Positions 16,418-25,411 of a stretch of 64,000 nt of DNA are shown one piece after another. Both the position numbers and the translations under genes were made by a program. The notes beneath the pieces are model-generated. The model was not told where the DNA came from. It searched no databases and saw nothing but the letters and a program-made list of their open reading frames with translations. Within the stretch, counting starts at the first letter, position 1. Each line of letters begins with the position of its first letter. The stretch comes from Ruminococcaceae bacterium UBA2854. GTDB taxonomy: Bacteria > Bacillota > Clostridia > Oscillospirales > Acutalibacteraceae. Location of the stretch: assembly GCA_002350765.1 (NCBI GenBank), contig DEFK01000015.1:1-64000 (forward strand), in the 5' to 3' direction.

Positions 16418-17092
16418 ATGAAGCTTAAATCAGTTATATCTTTTATCCTGATTCTATCCGTTATGCTTGCGTTTTGCGCTTGTACCGAAGCTAAGTCGAA
16501 CGTAAGACTAAACGCGAAAAAGCTAACGATATCTACAGGAAAGAGCAAAGTTTTAAAACTCATAGGCACTAATAAAAAGGTCGCTTTTAAGATTACTACA
16601 GGCAAGAAATATATAAAGATAAAGCGTACAGCTAATAACGCCGTTAAGATAACCGCGCTTAAAAAAGGCGCCGCTAAAATAAAAGCAACTCTCGGCAAAA
16701 AGAACTTCACCTGTACCGTAACTGTAAAGGCGAAGAAGATCGTTAAGACAATTAATATTAAAGTAAACGGAAAGACCTTTACCTTTACGCTCAACAGCAG
16801 TAAGGCGGCGGCAGAGCTATATAATAAGCTTCCGCTCACCCTCGAAATGCAGGAGCTCAACGGCAACGAAAAATACCATTATTTTAACGACACTTTTTCG
16901 GGTACGGAACAGACCTATTCTACTATTAACGCGGGAGATTTAATGATATACGGAGGCAACTGTTTAGTTTTATTCTATGATGAGATAAAAAACTCACCCT
17001 ACGAGTATATAAAAATCGGTCAGATAACAAGCTCAAGCGGCTTAAAAAACGCTGTCGGCAAAGGTAATGTAACGATTAATTTTTCGAGGTAA
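16418..17092 (+). CDS. Lipoprotein with Big2-like and cyclophilin-like domains
   Basis: A 224-residue exported protein. The N-terminus has a short hydrophobic stretch ending LAFCACTEAK, a plausible lipobox with Cys22. Residues about 28-110 form a lysine-rich bacterial Ig-like (Big2) domain (LNAKKLTISTGKSKVLKLIG). The C-terminal part (INIKVNGKTFTFTL, LPLTLEMQELNGNEKYHYF, INAGDLMIYGGNCLVLFYD, YIKIGQI) is the cyclophilin-like fold often found as a free protein near flavin reductases and hydrolases. The start is the ATG at 16418: GAGGTG lies 7 bases before it and overlaps an in-frame GTG. First gene of the LysR-divergent operon. Cell-surface display of a cyclophilin-like domain is uncommon; its ligand is unknown. 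Confidence 0.78.
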   Translation: MKLKSVISFILILSVMLAFCACTEAKSNVRLNAKKLTISTGKSKVLKLIGTNKKVAFKITTGKKYIKIKRTANNAVKITALKKGAAKIKATLGKKNFTCTVTVKAKKIVKTINIKVNGKTFTFTLNSSKAAAELYNKLPLTLEMQELNGNEKYHYFNDTFSGTEQTYSTINAGDLMIYGGNCLVLFYDEIKNSPYEYIKIGQITSSSGLKNAVGKGNVTINFSR

Positions 17093-17093
17093 T

Positions 17094-17669
17094 ATGGACA
17101 CTAAAGAATTTATAGAAATTATGGACAGCGGCGCCGAGGTAATCGCCCGCGGCGAGGTTCATCGGTATATGACGCTTCTAAGCAACGAGGCTATGAAAAT
17201 AACCGCCGAGCTTAACAACGCTTATCATACACCCGAGGAAATCGGCGCTTTAATGGAAAAGCTTACGGACAGAGAATTTCCCGAAGGAGCGTATATGTTC
17301 CCGCCATTCTACACCGACTGCGGAAAGAACATTAAGCTCGGCAAAAATGTGTTTATTAACGCGGGCTGTCAGTTCCAGGACCAAGGCGGAATTACTATCG
17401 GCGACGATACCTTAATCGGCCCCAAGACAGTAATCGCCACGCTTAACCACCACCAAAATCCGAAGGAACGAGCGAATCTGATCCCTAAGCCCGTTAAAAT
17501 CGGCAACAGCGTCTGGATAGGCGCGAATGTTACCATTCTGCCGGGCGTTACAATCGGCGACGGCGCGATAATCGCCGCGGGAGCGGTTGTTAACAAAGAC
17601 GTTAAGGCAAACACAATCGTCGGCGGCGTACCCGCGAAGAAGATAAAAGAAGTCGAATTGGAGGAATAG
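17094..17669 (+). CDS. Maltose/galactoside-type sugar O-acetyltransferase
   Basis: A 191-residue acetyl-CoA-dependent O-acetyltransferase of the LacA/Maa/NodL type. It has the N-terminal Mac domain, then hexapeptide repeats forming a left-handed beta-helix (IKLGKNVFINAGCQF, ITIGDDTLIGP, VWIGANVTILPGVTIGDGAI, then ...VGGVPAKKI). The catalytic histidine is in TLNHHQ (His119/120). Length and motif order are normal. CGAGG precedes the ATG by 5 bases, and the gene begins one base after the lipoprotein stop. It acts in the cytoplasm on a sugar acceptor I cannot specify. Genes of this family often travel with flavin reductase and hydrolase genes beside a LysR regulator, as here. Confidence 0.9.
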   Translation: MDTKEFIEIMDSGAEVIARGEVHRYMTLLSNEAMKITAELNNAYHTPEEIGALMEKLTDREFPEGAYMFPPFYTDCGKNIKLGKNVFINAGCQFQDQGGITIGDDTLIGPKTVIATLNHHQNPKERANLIPKPVKIGNSVWIGANVTILPGVTIGDGAIIAAGAVVNKDVKANTIVGGVPAKKIKEVELEE

Positions 17670-17671
17670 TT

Positions 17672-18316
17672 ATGAGTCGAGGAAAAAATAAAAAACCTCA
17701 AACAGCTGTGACTTTACTCTTAGTTGTTGCAATGTTATTTTCTCACACACTCTTTACAAGCGCAGCTGTCAGATACGATGTGAATCGAGACGGAAAATTC
17801 AACATCTTAGACGTGACCGCGATTCAAAAATACCGTGTAGGATTATTATCGGAAGATGATATTGATTCCGCTCAAGCCGACGCAAACAGAGATGGAAAAA
17901 TAACAATCAGAGATGCCACCTGTATTCAAATGATATTAGCGGGTATTTTAAAAGAAAGTAATGATAATATGAAAATGCGTATAAACGATACCGACATTGA
18001 AGTTGAATGGGCGAACAATGAGGCTGTAACCGCTTTAAAGGAAATGGTGAATAATAATCCTCTGACAATCAATATGTCTATGTACGGAGGGTTTGAGCAG
18101 GTAGGCGCACTTGGCGCTAACCTGCCCGCTAACGATACCAGGATTGTTACCGAGCCGGGTGATATTGTACTTTACTCAGGAAATCAGATGGTAGTATTCT
18201 ACGGTTCCAACACATGGTCTTACACTCGTCTCGGGAAAATAAAGAATAAAACCGAGACGCAGTTAAAAGAGCTTCTTTCTAACGGAAATGTAAAAATCAC
18301 ATTAATAATAGAATAG
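17672..18316 (+). CDS. Secreted dockerin protein with cyclophilin-like domain
   Basis: A 214-residue exported protein: signal region (about 10-34), type I-like dockerin with both calcium-binding repeats (DVNRDGKFNILDVTAIQKY at about 37-55 and DANRDGKITIRDATCIQMIL at about 70-89), a short linker, then a cyclophilin-like domain (MRINDTDIEVEW, NNNPLTINMSMYGGFEQVG, EPGDIVLYSGNQMVVFYG, YTRLGKI). A dockerin plugs into a cohesin of a scaffoldin, so this protein should join a cellulosome- or amylosome-like complex or a cell-surface cohesin. No cohesin is in the window. GGAGG precedes the ATG; the gene starts two bases after the acetyltransferase stop. Its C-terminal domain is paralogous to that of the lipoprotein two genes upstream. 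Confidence 0.85.
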   Translation: MSRGKNKKPQTAVTLLLVVAMLFSHTLFTSAAVRYDVNRDGKFNILDVTAIQKYRVGLLSEDDIDSAQADANRDGKITIRDATCIQMILAGILKESNDNMKMRINDTDIEVEWANNEAVTALKEMVNNNPLTINMSMYGGFEQVGALGANLPANDTRIVTEPGDIVLYSGNQMVVFYGSNTWSYTRLGKIKNKTETQLKELLSNGNVKITLIIE

Positions 18317-18340
18317 TTAATAATTCAGGAGGAATGTAAA

Positions 18341-18904
18341 ATGAAACAACAGATTAAAACAACTGAGGCAATTTTCCCGATGCCCGTACTGCTTATTTCC
18401 ACCTTTAACGAGGACGGCAGTGTAAATGTAATGAACGCGGCTTGGGGAACTATGGCTAACCGCGAAACCATCGCGCTTAACCTTACCGAAACGCATACAA
18501 CCGTACAGAACATCAAAGCGCGCAAGGGATTTGTTGTTCATATCGCGGACGCTAAGCATGTTGTTGAAGCGGATTGGTTCGGTATAGTTCACGGCAGAAA
18601 CGAACCCGAAAAATTCAAAAAATCAGACTTTACCTACGAGAAATCCGAGCTTGTTGACGCGCCGATTATAAACGAACTTCCTGTCGCTATGGAGTGCGAG
18701 TTTATCGAGTATCAGAGTGGCAACACAGGCTTAGGAGTTATAGGCAAGGTTGTAAGAACTTCCGTGGAGGAAGCTATTCTCAACGACGAAAAAATAAATA
18801 TTGACGCGCTCGAGGCGATTGCGTTCGACCCCTATACACACGGATATTATAAAGTCTGCGGCAGAGTCGGAGACGCGTTTAAGGATGGAGTGAAGCTAAA
18901 ATGA
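18341..18904 (+). CDS. Flavin reductase family protein (FMN-binding split barrel)
   Basis: A 187-residue cytoplasmic protein of the flavoredoxin/flavin-reductase-like group. The start MKQQIKTTEAIFPMPVLLIS, the STFNEDGSVNVMNAAWGTMA segment and the ETHTTVQNI loop are the FMN-contacting parts of the family. AGGAGG lies 8 bases before the ATG. It overlaps the downstream hydrolase by 4 bases (ATGA), showing translational coupling. Such proteins transfer electrons from NAD(P)H to FMN or act as flavin-dependent reductases; the partner is unknown. Confidence 0.9.
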   Translation: MKQQIKTTEAIFPMPVLLISTFNEDGSVNVMNAAWGTMANRETIALNLTETHTTVQNIKARKGFVVHIADAKHVVEADWFGIVHGRNEPEKFKKSDFTYEKSELVDAPIINELPVAMECEFIEYQSGNTGLGVIGKVVRTSVEEAILNDEKINIDALEAIAFDPYTHGYYKVCGRVGDAFKDGVKLK

Positions 18905-19887
18905 AAACAGCAGAATTAAAAATGACGCAGGAATGGGATAAAACTTTCCCGAAAAGCGAGAAGGTTAACCACAGCAAGGTAAGTTTTATAAACCGTTACG
19001 GCATTACCCTGACGGCGGATATGTATGTTCCGAAAAACGCCGAGGGCAAGCTCCCCGCGATCGCGGTATGCGGGCCGTTCGGAGCGGTCAAGGAGCAGTG
19101 CTCGGGACTTTACGCGCAGACAATGGCGGAAAGAGGCTTTTTAACAATCGCGTTCGACCCGTCCTTTACAGGTGAAAGCGGCGGTCTCCCCCGCTATATG
19201 GCTTCTCCCGATATAAACACCGAGGATTTTCAGGCGGCGGTAGACTTCCTCTCCAACTGCGATAAGGTCAACCCCGACCGTATCGGTATAATCGGCATCT
19301 GCGGCTGGGGCGGTATGGCGCTGAATGTTGCCGCGCTTGACACACGTATAAAGGCGACAGTCGCCTCAACGATGTACGATATGACGCGCGTAAACGCTAA
19401 CGGCTATTTTGACAGCGAGGACAGCGAAGAAAAGCGCTACGAGAAAAAGTCCGCGCTTAATAAGCTTCGTACCGAAGAATATGCAAAGGGCGAATACTCA
19501 CGAGGCGGCGGTTGCGTAGAGCTTCCAGTACCCGATGATATGCCGTTCTTCGTAAAGGACTACAGCGAATATTACAAGGACAGAGCATATCACGAGCGTT
19601 CGCTCAACTCAAACGAGGGTTGGAACAGTATCGGATGTATGTCTTTTATGAATCAGCCGATATTGAAGTACACTAACGAAATCCGCTCCTCTGTTCTCGT
19701 CATTCACGGCGACAAGGCGCACTCCTTCTACTTCGGCAAGGACGCCTACGAAAATATGATAAAAGACAGCAAATACACCGATAATAAAGAATTAATGGTT
19801 ATAGAGGGCGCTGTGCATACAGACTTGTACGACAACACAGACGTCATTCCGTTTGATAAGATGGAAAGCTTCTTTAACGCAATGTAA
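18901..19887 (+). CDS. Alpha/beta hydrolase with cysteine nucleophile elbow
   Basis: A 328-residue hydrolase of the dienelactone hydrolase/YcjY-like group. The nucleophile elbow reads GICGWGG, with Cys134 where most esterases have serine; Asp271 (IHGDKAHS) and His306 (GAVHTDLYD) complete the triad. A Cys nucleophile is known in dienelactone hydrolases. No signal peptide, so cytoplasmic. It shares its start with the end of the flavin reductase gene. Being in a LysR-regulated cluster with a reductase and acetyltransferase suggests processing of an imported small ester or lactone; the actual substrate cannot be read from sequence. Confidence 0.88.
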   Translation: MKTAELKMTQEWDKTFPKSEKVNHSKVSFINRYGITLTADMYVPKNAEGKLPAIAVCGPFGAVKEQCSGLYAQTMAERGFLTIAFDPSFTGESGGLPRYMASPDINTEDFQAAVDFLSNCDKVNPDRIGIIGICGWGGMALNVAALDTRIKATVASTMYDMTRVNANGYFDSEDSEEKRYEKKSALNKLRTEEYAKGEYSRGGGCVELPVPDDMPFFVKDYSEYYKDRAYHERSLNSNEGWNSIGCMSFMNQPILKYTNEIRSSVLVIHGDKAHSFYFGKDAYENMIKDSKYTDNKELMVIEGAVHTDLYDNTDVIPFDKMESFFNAM

Positions 19888-19920
19888 TTTACGTTCAAAT
19901 CAAATACTAAATCAATATAG

Positions 19921-19960
19921 AAAAAAGTTCCGAATCCGCAAAACGAATTCGGAACTTTTT
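19921..19960. terminator. Bidirectional terminator
   Basis: AAAAAAGTTCCGAAT pairs with ATTCGGAACTTTTT around an A-rich loop; it has an A-tract on one side and a T-tract on the other, so it can end both the plus operon and the convergent kinase transcript. Confidence 0.9.
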
Positions 19961-19966
19961 ATATTA

Positions 19967-20422
19967 TTAAGAGTTAAAAAGCTTGTCAAGAAGGCTGAGC
20001 ATTTCGGGAATATCATACGGCTTCGCGAGATGACCGTTCATTCCCGCTTCAAGCGCGATTTTTCTATCCTCCTCAAAAGCGTTCGCGGTTACGGCGACAA
20101 TCGGTATAGTTGCCTTTCGTTTATCGTCAAACCCTCGTATCGCCTTCGCCGCTTCGTACCCGTTCATAACGGGCATCTGGATATCCATCAGCACAGCGTC
20201 GTAGTATCCCTGCTCGGAATTCTTTACCATATTTACGGCAATCTCGCCGTTTTCGGCAAGCTCAATCTCGAAGCCCGCGCTTTTGAGAATAGAAACAGCT
20301 ATAAGCTGGTTCGTCTTGTTATCCTCGACAACGAGCAGACGTTTACCCGAGAAATTATACTCGATTTCTTCCTTTTTAGACAAAGACTGCGAGCTGTTGT
20401 CGAAATTAGACGAAAGAGCTTT
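19967..20422 (-). pseudogene. Second receiver domain, cut from the hybrid kinase by a stop codon
   Basis: A receiver domain (KRLLVVEDN, phospho-acceptor in AVLMDIQMPVMNGYEAA, VAVTANAF, lysine in LAKP) of normal length. The frame is continuous with the kinase gene upstream: after ISEL comes TAA (20423-20425), then KALSSNFDNSSQSLSKKEEI and the receiver. There is no ATG before the domain; the only early candidate is a TTG without a ribosome site. So the receiver was once the C-terminus of the kinase and is probably now made only by stop-codon readthrough, weak internal initiation, or not at all. A sequencing or assembly error must also be excluded. Confidence 0.7.
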
Positions 20423-23242
20423 TTAGAGCTCGGATATAAACAGCGGCTTGGAACAGAACGCGTTAACGCCCGCATTACGCGCTTCCGTTTCTATATCGCT
20501 CCAATCATAGGCGGAAACGATTATAACGGGTTCGCTCTTTCCTACTGTCTCACGAATTCGGCGGGTGGTATTTATTCCGTCCGTATTCGGCAGAAGAAGG
20601 TCTATAATATACGCGTCGAATTTATCTCCGCTGTCAAGCGCTTCTCTCGCCCGCTCAACGGCTTCGTCACCGATATGCTTATACTCGGGAATCATTCCGA
20701 TATCGCTTAGCATATCACAAATCGATTCGCAGCTATCGCGGTTTTCGTCAACAACAAGGACTTTCTTTCCCCGAAGCTCGGCGGGATGTTCCTTTTTCAA
20801 ACACTTCTTACTTATTCTACACGGAATATCAACAACGAACTCGGAGCCCTCTCCCCTTTTCGAGCTCACGGTTATTGTACCGCCCAGCATATCAACTATG
20901 TTTTTAGTAATCGCCATACCCAAGCCCGTACCCTGGATATCGCTCACCACGCCTGTTTGTTCACGCGAAAAGGCTTCGAAGATATGCTCCTGGAACTCTT
21001 CGCTCATTCCGATTCCCGTATCCTTTATACGGAACTCGTAGCTTGTACCGCCGTCGTCATTCTGCGGAACCTCAATTACCGTGGAGCTGATTGTACCGCC
21101 CTCGGGAGTGAATTTAACGGCGTTCGTCAGGATATTAAGCAACACCTGGTTAAGCCGTAGCCTGTCGGAAATAATATCCTCGTGAACGATGTGCCTGGTA
21201 TCAATAAAGAACTGAAGCTTCTGCGATTTTATGTTAGACTGGATAATAGTCCAGATTTCGTGGAGCAAATCGGGAAGGTGTACGTCGCCCTTCACTATCC
21301 GCATTTTTCCGCTCTCGATTCTGCTCATATCGAGCACATCATTTATCAGAGAAAGCAGATGGTGGCTTGAAACCGTTATTTTTTCAAGGTAATCCTGTAC
21401 AAGAATTCTATCGTCTATATTTCTTTCCGCCATAGCGGTAAAGCCGACTATCGCGTTCATAGGTGTCCGTATATCGTGGGACATACTGTTTAAGAATCTG
21501 GTTTTCGCTTTACTCGCGTGCTCAGCGGTATCGAGCGCCTGCGAAAGCGCCTCCTTACTCCGCGCGAGCTCGGCGTTCTTTTCCTCGAGAGCAATCGCGG
21601 CGGCTCCCGTTACGGCAATCTGTTTCTTTTTACGCATAGAATCGCGTACAAGGAAGAATATAATCAGCGCCGTCACGGAGGTTATAAACACGATAACAAG
21701 CAGAATATTATCGCTCAACGCGTCAACCAGACCGTAGGTATATAAATCCGCCGAATATTTATACTCGAGATTCTGCGAATACTCCGTACCTATCATACTT
21801 AGTCCGCGGTTAATAAGCTTTAGCAAGCCCTCGTTTCCGATTTCTACACCAAAGCTTCGATCTTCAACATGGGTAGACTGGCGTGTAGACAAGCTTTTGT
21901 ACTCAATATTTTTAAGAAGATCGGTAGCGCGAAGTCCGCCGAGAGCGGTATAGTTTACTTTTTCCGACACAACCGCGTCGAGACATTCTTCTATCGAGTT
22001 ATAAAAAATTATCTTAGCGTCGGGGTAATAGCTCTTTACAAAGTAGAACTGCATTTTGTTGTTTTTATTTACCGAAAAGGTTTTAGCGGCGTCGGGGTTA
22101 TACTCCCCCTTATATACAATCTCGGTAGTAGAGGAAATAACGGGGCTCGACTGGTACAATCCGTTTTCCTCGAGATAATATAAACCTCCACCGACGGGAA
22201 AAGCCAGGTCTATTTCTCCCGAGCTCATATCATCTATCATATCATCATAATTATCATACCCGCGGTAGTTAACCTCTACTTTCGAAGCGCCTACTTTATC
22301 TAGAATCATAGGCACCATATCCTTAACCAAGCCGTTAGCGTTACCGTCCTTATCGGTATCGCTCATCGGCAGGAATTTATTAAGATATCCGACATAAATA
22401 CTGTTGTGCTTCTTTATCCAGTCCTTTTCCGCCTTGGAGAACGCGTGGCTGCTTACGCTAAGGGAATAGTACTTTGAACGCAAAGTATTAATATAGTTAG
22501 GTTCCTCGGCGGAGAGCATAAGCTGAGCCGTGTTGAGCTCATCAAGCAGGTCTTTACGCTTTTTGCTTACGCATAAGTAATAGTCCGACGAACCGAATGA
22601 ACAGATTATTTCGGCGTTCTGTCTGCCGTAGGCTCCGTCGCCCTCGGCGGCGAGCACATCCATTTCCTTATTATCAAAAGCGGCGAATAGGGTTTTGTAA
22701 TCGTCGAACGCCACAACCTCGGCGTCGGCGTTATGCTCTTTCAGATAATTCTTCAGCACTCCGACCATCGCGCTGTTGAGCACGGCGATTTTTTTGCCGT
22801 TCAGCGTTTTAGGATCGGCGGTTACGGATGAGTCAGATTTATGCTTTAAAAGGATATAATTCTCCCTGCCCATAGGTTTTTCGGGATAGCCGATTAAATT
22901 CTTTCGCTCGTCCTTATAGGCAAGTCCCGCTAAAAGATCTATTTCGCCGTCGAGCAGCTTCTGATACATATCGCTGAAATCACCGTAAACATATTCGTAT
23001 CTCCAGCCTGTGTATTCGGAAAGCTTCAGGTAGTATTCATACGCGTAGCCTTTTCTTACGGTATTCTCACTGGCGCCCTCCTGGAACACCTCGTTTTCAT
23101 AGTAGCCGACCTTAACCTTTTTAGGTTGTTTTTGAACGCCTGTCGCGGATACCTGAAAAACGCAGAGAACCGTCATAACAATCAGAATTATTGCCGCCGT
23201 AACAACGCTTTTACGGCTCTTTTTATTATTTCGGTAAAACAT
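20423..23242 (-). CDS. Hybrid sensor histidine kinase with two solute-binding domains
   Basis: A 939-residue membrane kinase: signal anchor (about 10-34), two tandem extracellular SBP_bac_3-type domains (about 42-265 and 280-495), membrane helix (about 512-533), coiled linker, HisKA with His589 (NSMSHDIRTPMNAIVGF), HATPase with N-box NILTNAVKF, G1 DTGIGM (741) and G2 GTGLGMAI (771), then a receiver with Asp881 (IIDLLLPNTDG). The protein stops at TAA 20423, directly followed in frame by a second receiver. SBP_bac_3 modules usually bind amino acids or small organic acids, so this is likely a nutrient sensor; the output is unknown. AAAGGAG precedes the ATG. Its first receiver has DEN rather than EDD/EDN in the acidic pocket and a changed context (LLLPNTDG), so the two receivers probably differ in role. 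Confidence 0.88.
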   Translation of the reverse strand: MFYRNNKKSRKSVVTAAIILIVMTVLCVFQVSATGVQKQPKKVKVGYYENEVFQEGASENTVRKGYAYEYYLKLSEYTGWRYEYVYGDFSDMYQKLLDGEIDLLAGLAYKDERKNLIGYPEKPMGRENYILLKHKSDSSVTADPKTLNGKKIAVLNSAMVGVLKNYLKEHNADAEVVAFDDYKTLFAAFDNKEMDVLAAEGDGAYGRQNAEIICSFGSSDYYLCVSKKRKDLLDELNTAQLMLSAEEPNYINTLRSKYYSLSVSSHAFSKAEKDWIKKHNSIYVGYLNKFLPMSDTDKDGNANGLVKDMVPMILDKVGASKVEVNYRGYDNYDDMIDDMSSGEIDLAFPVGGGLYYLEENGLYQSSPVISSTTEIVYKGEYNPDAAKTFSVNKNNKMQFYFVKSYYPDAKIIFYNSIEECLDAVVSEKVNYTALGGLRATDLLKNIEYKSLSTRQSTHVEDRSFGVEIGNEGLLKLINRGLSMIGTEYSQNLEYKYSADLYTYGLVDALSDNILLVIVFITSVTALIIFFLVRDSMRKKKQIAVTGAAAIALEEKNAELARSKEALSQALDTAEHASKAKTRFLNSMSHDIRTPMNAIVGFTAMAERNIDDRILVQDYLEKITVSSHHLLSLINDVLDMSRIESGKMRIVKGDVHLPDLLHEIWTIIQSNIKSQKLQFFIDTRHIVHEDIISDRLRLNQVLLNILTNAVKFTPEGGTISSTVIEVPQNDDGGTSYEFRIKDTGIGMSEEFQEHIFEAFSREQTGVVSDIQGTGLGMAITKNIVDMLGGTITVSSKRGEGSEFVVDIPCRISKKCLKKEHPAELRGKKVLVVDENRDSCESICDMLSDIGMIPEYKHIGDEAVERAREALDSGDKFDAYIIDLLLPNTDGINTTRRIRETVGKSEPVIIVSAYDWSDIETEARNAGVNAFCSKPLFISEL

Positions 23243-23305
23243 TTTTATTCTCCTTTCGTTGGAGATTGTTTATCCGTAAAGCCAAAATAAACATAACATA
23301 TCACT

Positions 23306-23334
23306 ATTATAATACATTCTTACAATAAAAACAA
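23306..23334 (-). promoter_or_regulatory. Promoter of the hybrid kinase gene
   Basis: On the minus strand TTGTTT (23329-23334), 17 bases, TATAAT (23306-23311). The leader is about 60 bases without clear structure. Confidence 0.65.
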
Positions 23335-23399
23335 CAAAATTCAACATTTACTTAATATTTTATTGTTATTTTTTACTATTTTACCGCGTAAATAAATGA

Positions 23400-23425
23400 C
23401 GGAAGCCGATTTTACTCAGCTTCCG
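23400..23425 (-). terminator. Terminator of the trp operon
   Basis: CGGAAGC / GCTTCCG stem with a 12-base loop, 35 bases after the trpA stop, followed on the minus strand by TCATTTATTTA. Confidence 0.75.
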
Positions 23426-23460
23426 CCTATAATCCATATATAAATGTTTAGTAACGCTTA

Positions 23461-24228
23461 TCAAAGCGCGTCCTTCATCTTTTTTACATACGCTCCGACA
23501 TACTCGGGAGCGTCCTTACCGTACTCGGCGAGGAGCTTTATAATCGCCGAACCGACAATAGCGCCGTCGCTAAGGTCCGCCATTTTTTTCGCCTGTTCGG
23601 GAGTTGATATACCGAAGCCTATCGCGCAGGGAATGTCTGTATTTTCACGGATTATGCTGACTATAGATTTTAAATCCGTGTTTATTTCATTTCTCGTTCC
23701 CGTTACGCCGAGGCTCGACACGAGGTAAATAAACCCCTCGGCTTCTTTCGCTATCATACCGATTCGGTTTTCCGAGGTAGGCGCGATAAGAGATATTAAG
23801 TCAACGCCGTATTTACGGCATATCGGCAGAAACTCGTCCTTCTCCTCATACGGGATATCGGGAATAATCAAGCCATCGATTCCGATTTCCGCGCAGGTCG
23901 AAATAAACTTTTCGGAACCGTATGAGAACACCACGTTCGCGTAGGTCATAAATACCATCGGCACTTCTACGTCAGTTCTGAGCTCACGCACTAAATCGAA
24001 CACCTTATCGGTCTTAACCCCTCCGTTTAAGGCGCGGATATTAGCCGCCTGAATAACAGGTCCCTCGGCGGTAGGATCGGAAAACGGTATACCGAGCTCT
24101 ATAAGGTCGGCGCCGTTTTTTACAGCGGCTCTTACCACGGCGGCTGTTGTTTCCAGATCGGGATCGCCGCAGGTTATAAACGGAATAAACGCCTTTCCGT
24201 TTATAAAGGCTTTCCTTATATTACTCAT
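23461..24228 (-). CDS. trpA: Tryptophan synthase alpha subunit
   Basis: Cleaves indole-3-glycerol phosphate to indole and glyceraldehyde 3-phosphate and passes indole to TrpB. Family marks: ADLIELGIPFSDPTAEGPVI with the catalytic Glu and Asp region, the phosphate loop GFGISTPEQA, and GAIVGSAIIK. I start at the ATG 24228 (MSNIRKAFINGK), which has GGGGAGG 6 bases upstream inside the end of trpB (8-base overlap); the longer frame has no ribosome site. About 255 residues, normal. Last gene of the operon. Confidence 0.95.
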   Translation of the reverse strand: MSNIRKAFINGKAFIPFITCGDPDLETTAAVVRAAVKNGADLIELGIPFSDPTAEGPVIQAANIRALNGGVKTDKVFDLVRELRTDVEVPMVFMTYANVVFSYGSEKFISTCAEIGIDGLIIPDIPYEEKDEFLPICRKYGVDLISLIAPTSENRIGMIAKEAEGFIYLVSSLGVTGTRNEINTDLKSIVSIIRENTDIPCAIGFGISTPEQAKKMADLSDGAIVGSAIIKLLAEYGKDAPEYVGAYVKKMKDAL

Positions 24229-25411
24229 AAATATCCTCCCCTCTGTAGCGCGCAATAGCCGCGACGTCCTTATCGCCTCTGCCCGAAACCGTTACCACGA
24301 TTATCTTGTCCTTATCCATTTCGGGAGCTATTTTCATAGCGTACGCTAAAGCGTGCGAGGATTCTATCGCGGGGATTATTCCCTCGGTTTTCGAGAGATA
24401 CTCGAAGGCGTTAACCGCTTCTTCGTCCGTTATCGCGACATATTCTCCCCTGCCTATATCGTGCAGATAAGCGTGCTCGGGCCCTACTCCCGGATAATCA
24501 AGTCCCGCGGAAATTGAATAAACGGGCGCGATCTGACCGTCCTCATCCTGGCAGAAATATGATTTCATACCGTGGAAAATCCCGAGCCTGCCCGTTGATA
24601 TTGTCGCGGCGGTCTCGAATGTATCAATTCCTCTTCCCGCCGCCTCACAGCCGATAAGACGTACGTCTTTGTCCTCTATAAAATGATAGAAGCTTCCGAT
24701 AGCGTTCGAGCCGCCGCCGACGCAGGCAATCACCGCGTCGGGAAGCCGTCCCTCTTTTTCGAGTACCTGCTCCTTAGTTTCTTTGGAAATTACTGCCTGG
24801 AAATCACGTACAATAGTCGGGAAAGGATGAGGTCCCATTACCGACCCTAGGCAGTAGTGAGTATCGGAAATCCGCGTCGTCCACTCGCGCATAGCTTCGC
24901 TGACGGCGTCTTTAAGAGTTTTTGTACCGCTCTTTACGGGAACGACCTCAGCGCCGAGCAAACGCATACGATATACGTTAAGCGCCTGGCGGATCGTATC
25001 CTCCTCGCCCATAAATACCACGCACTCCATCCCCATAAGGGCGGCGGCTGTTGCCGTAGCTACTCCGTGCTGTCCCGCGCCTGTCTCAGCGATAAGGCGG
25101 GTTTTACCCATCTTCTTCGCGAGTAAAGCCTGACCGAGCACGTTGTTGATTTTATGCGCGCCCGTATGATTTAAGTCCTCGCGCTTTAAGTATATCTTCG
25201 CTCCGCCTAAGTCCTTAGTCATTTTTTCGGCGTAGTAAAGGCGCGACGGTCTGCCCGCGTAATTATTGAACAGTTCGCTTAACTCTCGGTTGAACTCAGG
25301 GTCGTTTTTATAGTAATTATAAGCTTGCTCCAACTCGTTAACGGCGTTCATCAGCGTTTCGGGAATATACTGTCCGCCGTGAACTCCGAAGCGTCCTTCC
25401 GTATTACTCAT
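24221..25411 (-). CDS. trpB: Tryptophan synthase beta subunit
   Basis: PLP-dependent enzyme joining indole and serine to tryptophan. The PLP lysine lies in NHTGAHKINN, the phosphate-binding loop in CVGGGSNAIG, the catalytic Glu in AETGAGQHGVATA. 396 residues, normal for TrpB1. AAGGAAG precedes the ATG; overlaps trpF by 8 bases and trpA by 8 bases. Confidence 0.97.
   Translation of the reverse strand: MSNTEGRFGVHGGQYIPETLMNAVNELEQAYNYYKNDPEFNRELSELFNNYAGRPSRLYYAEKMTKDLGGAKIYLKREDLNHTGAHKINNVLGQALLAKKMGKTRLIAETGAGQHGVATATAAALMGMECVVFMGEEDTIRQALNVYRMRLLGAEVVPVKSGTKTLKDAVSEAMREWTTRISDTHYCLGSVMGPHPFPTIVRDFQAVISKETKEQVLEKEGRLPDAVIACVGGGSNAIGSFYHFIEDKDVRLIGCEAAGRGIDTFETAATISTGRLGIFHGMKSYFCQDEDGQIAPVYSISAGLDYPGVGPEHAYLHDIGRGEYVAITDEEAVNAFEYLSKTEGIIPAIESSHALAYAMKIAPEMDKDKIIVVTVSGRGDKDVAAIARYRGEDIYE

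Noticed and set aside
18901..19887. Cysteine in the nucleophile elbow of the alpha/beta hydrolase as a loss of activity
   Set aside because: Dienelactone hydrolase-type enzymes use Cys here, and Asp and His of the triad are in place.
24857..25126. Plus-strand frame inside trpB
   Set aside because: Antisense shadow of a highly conserved gene.
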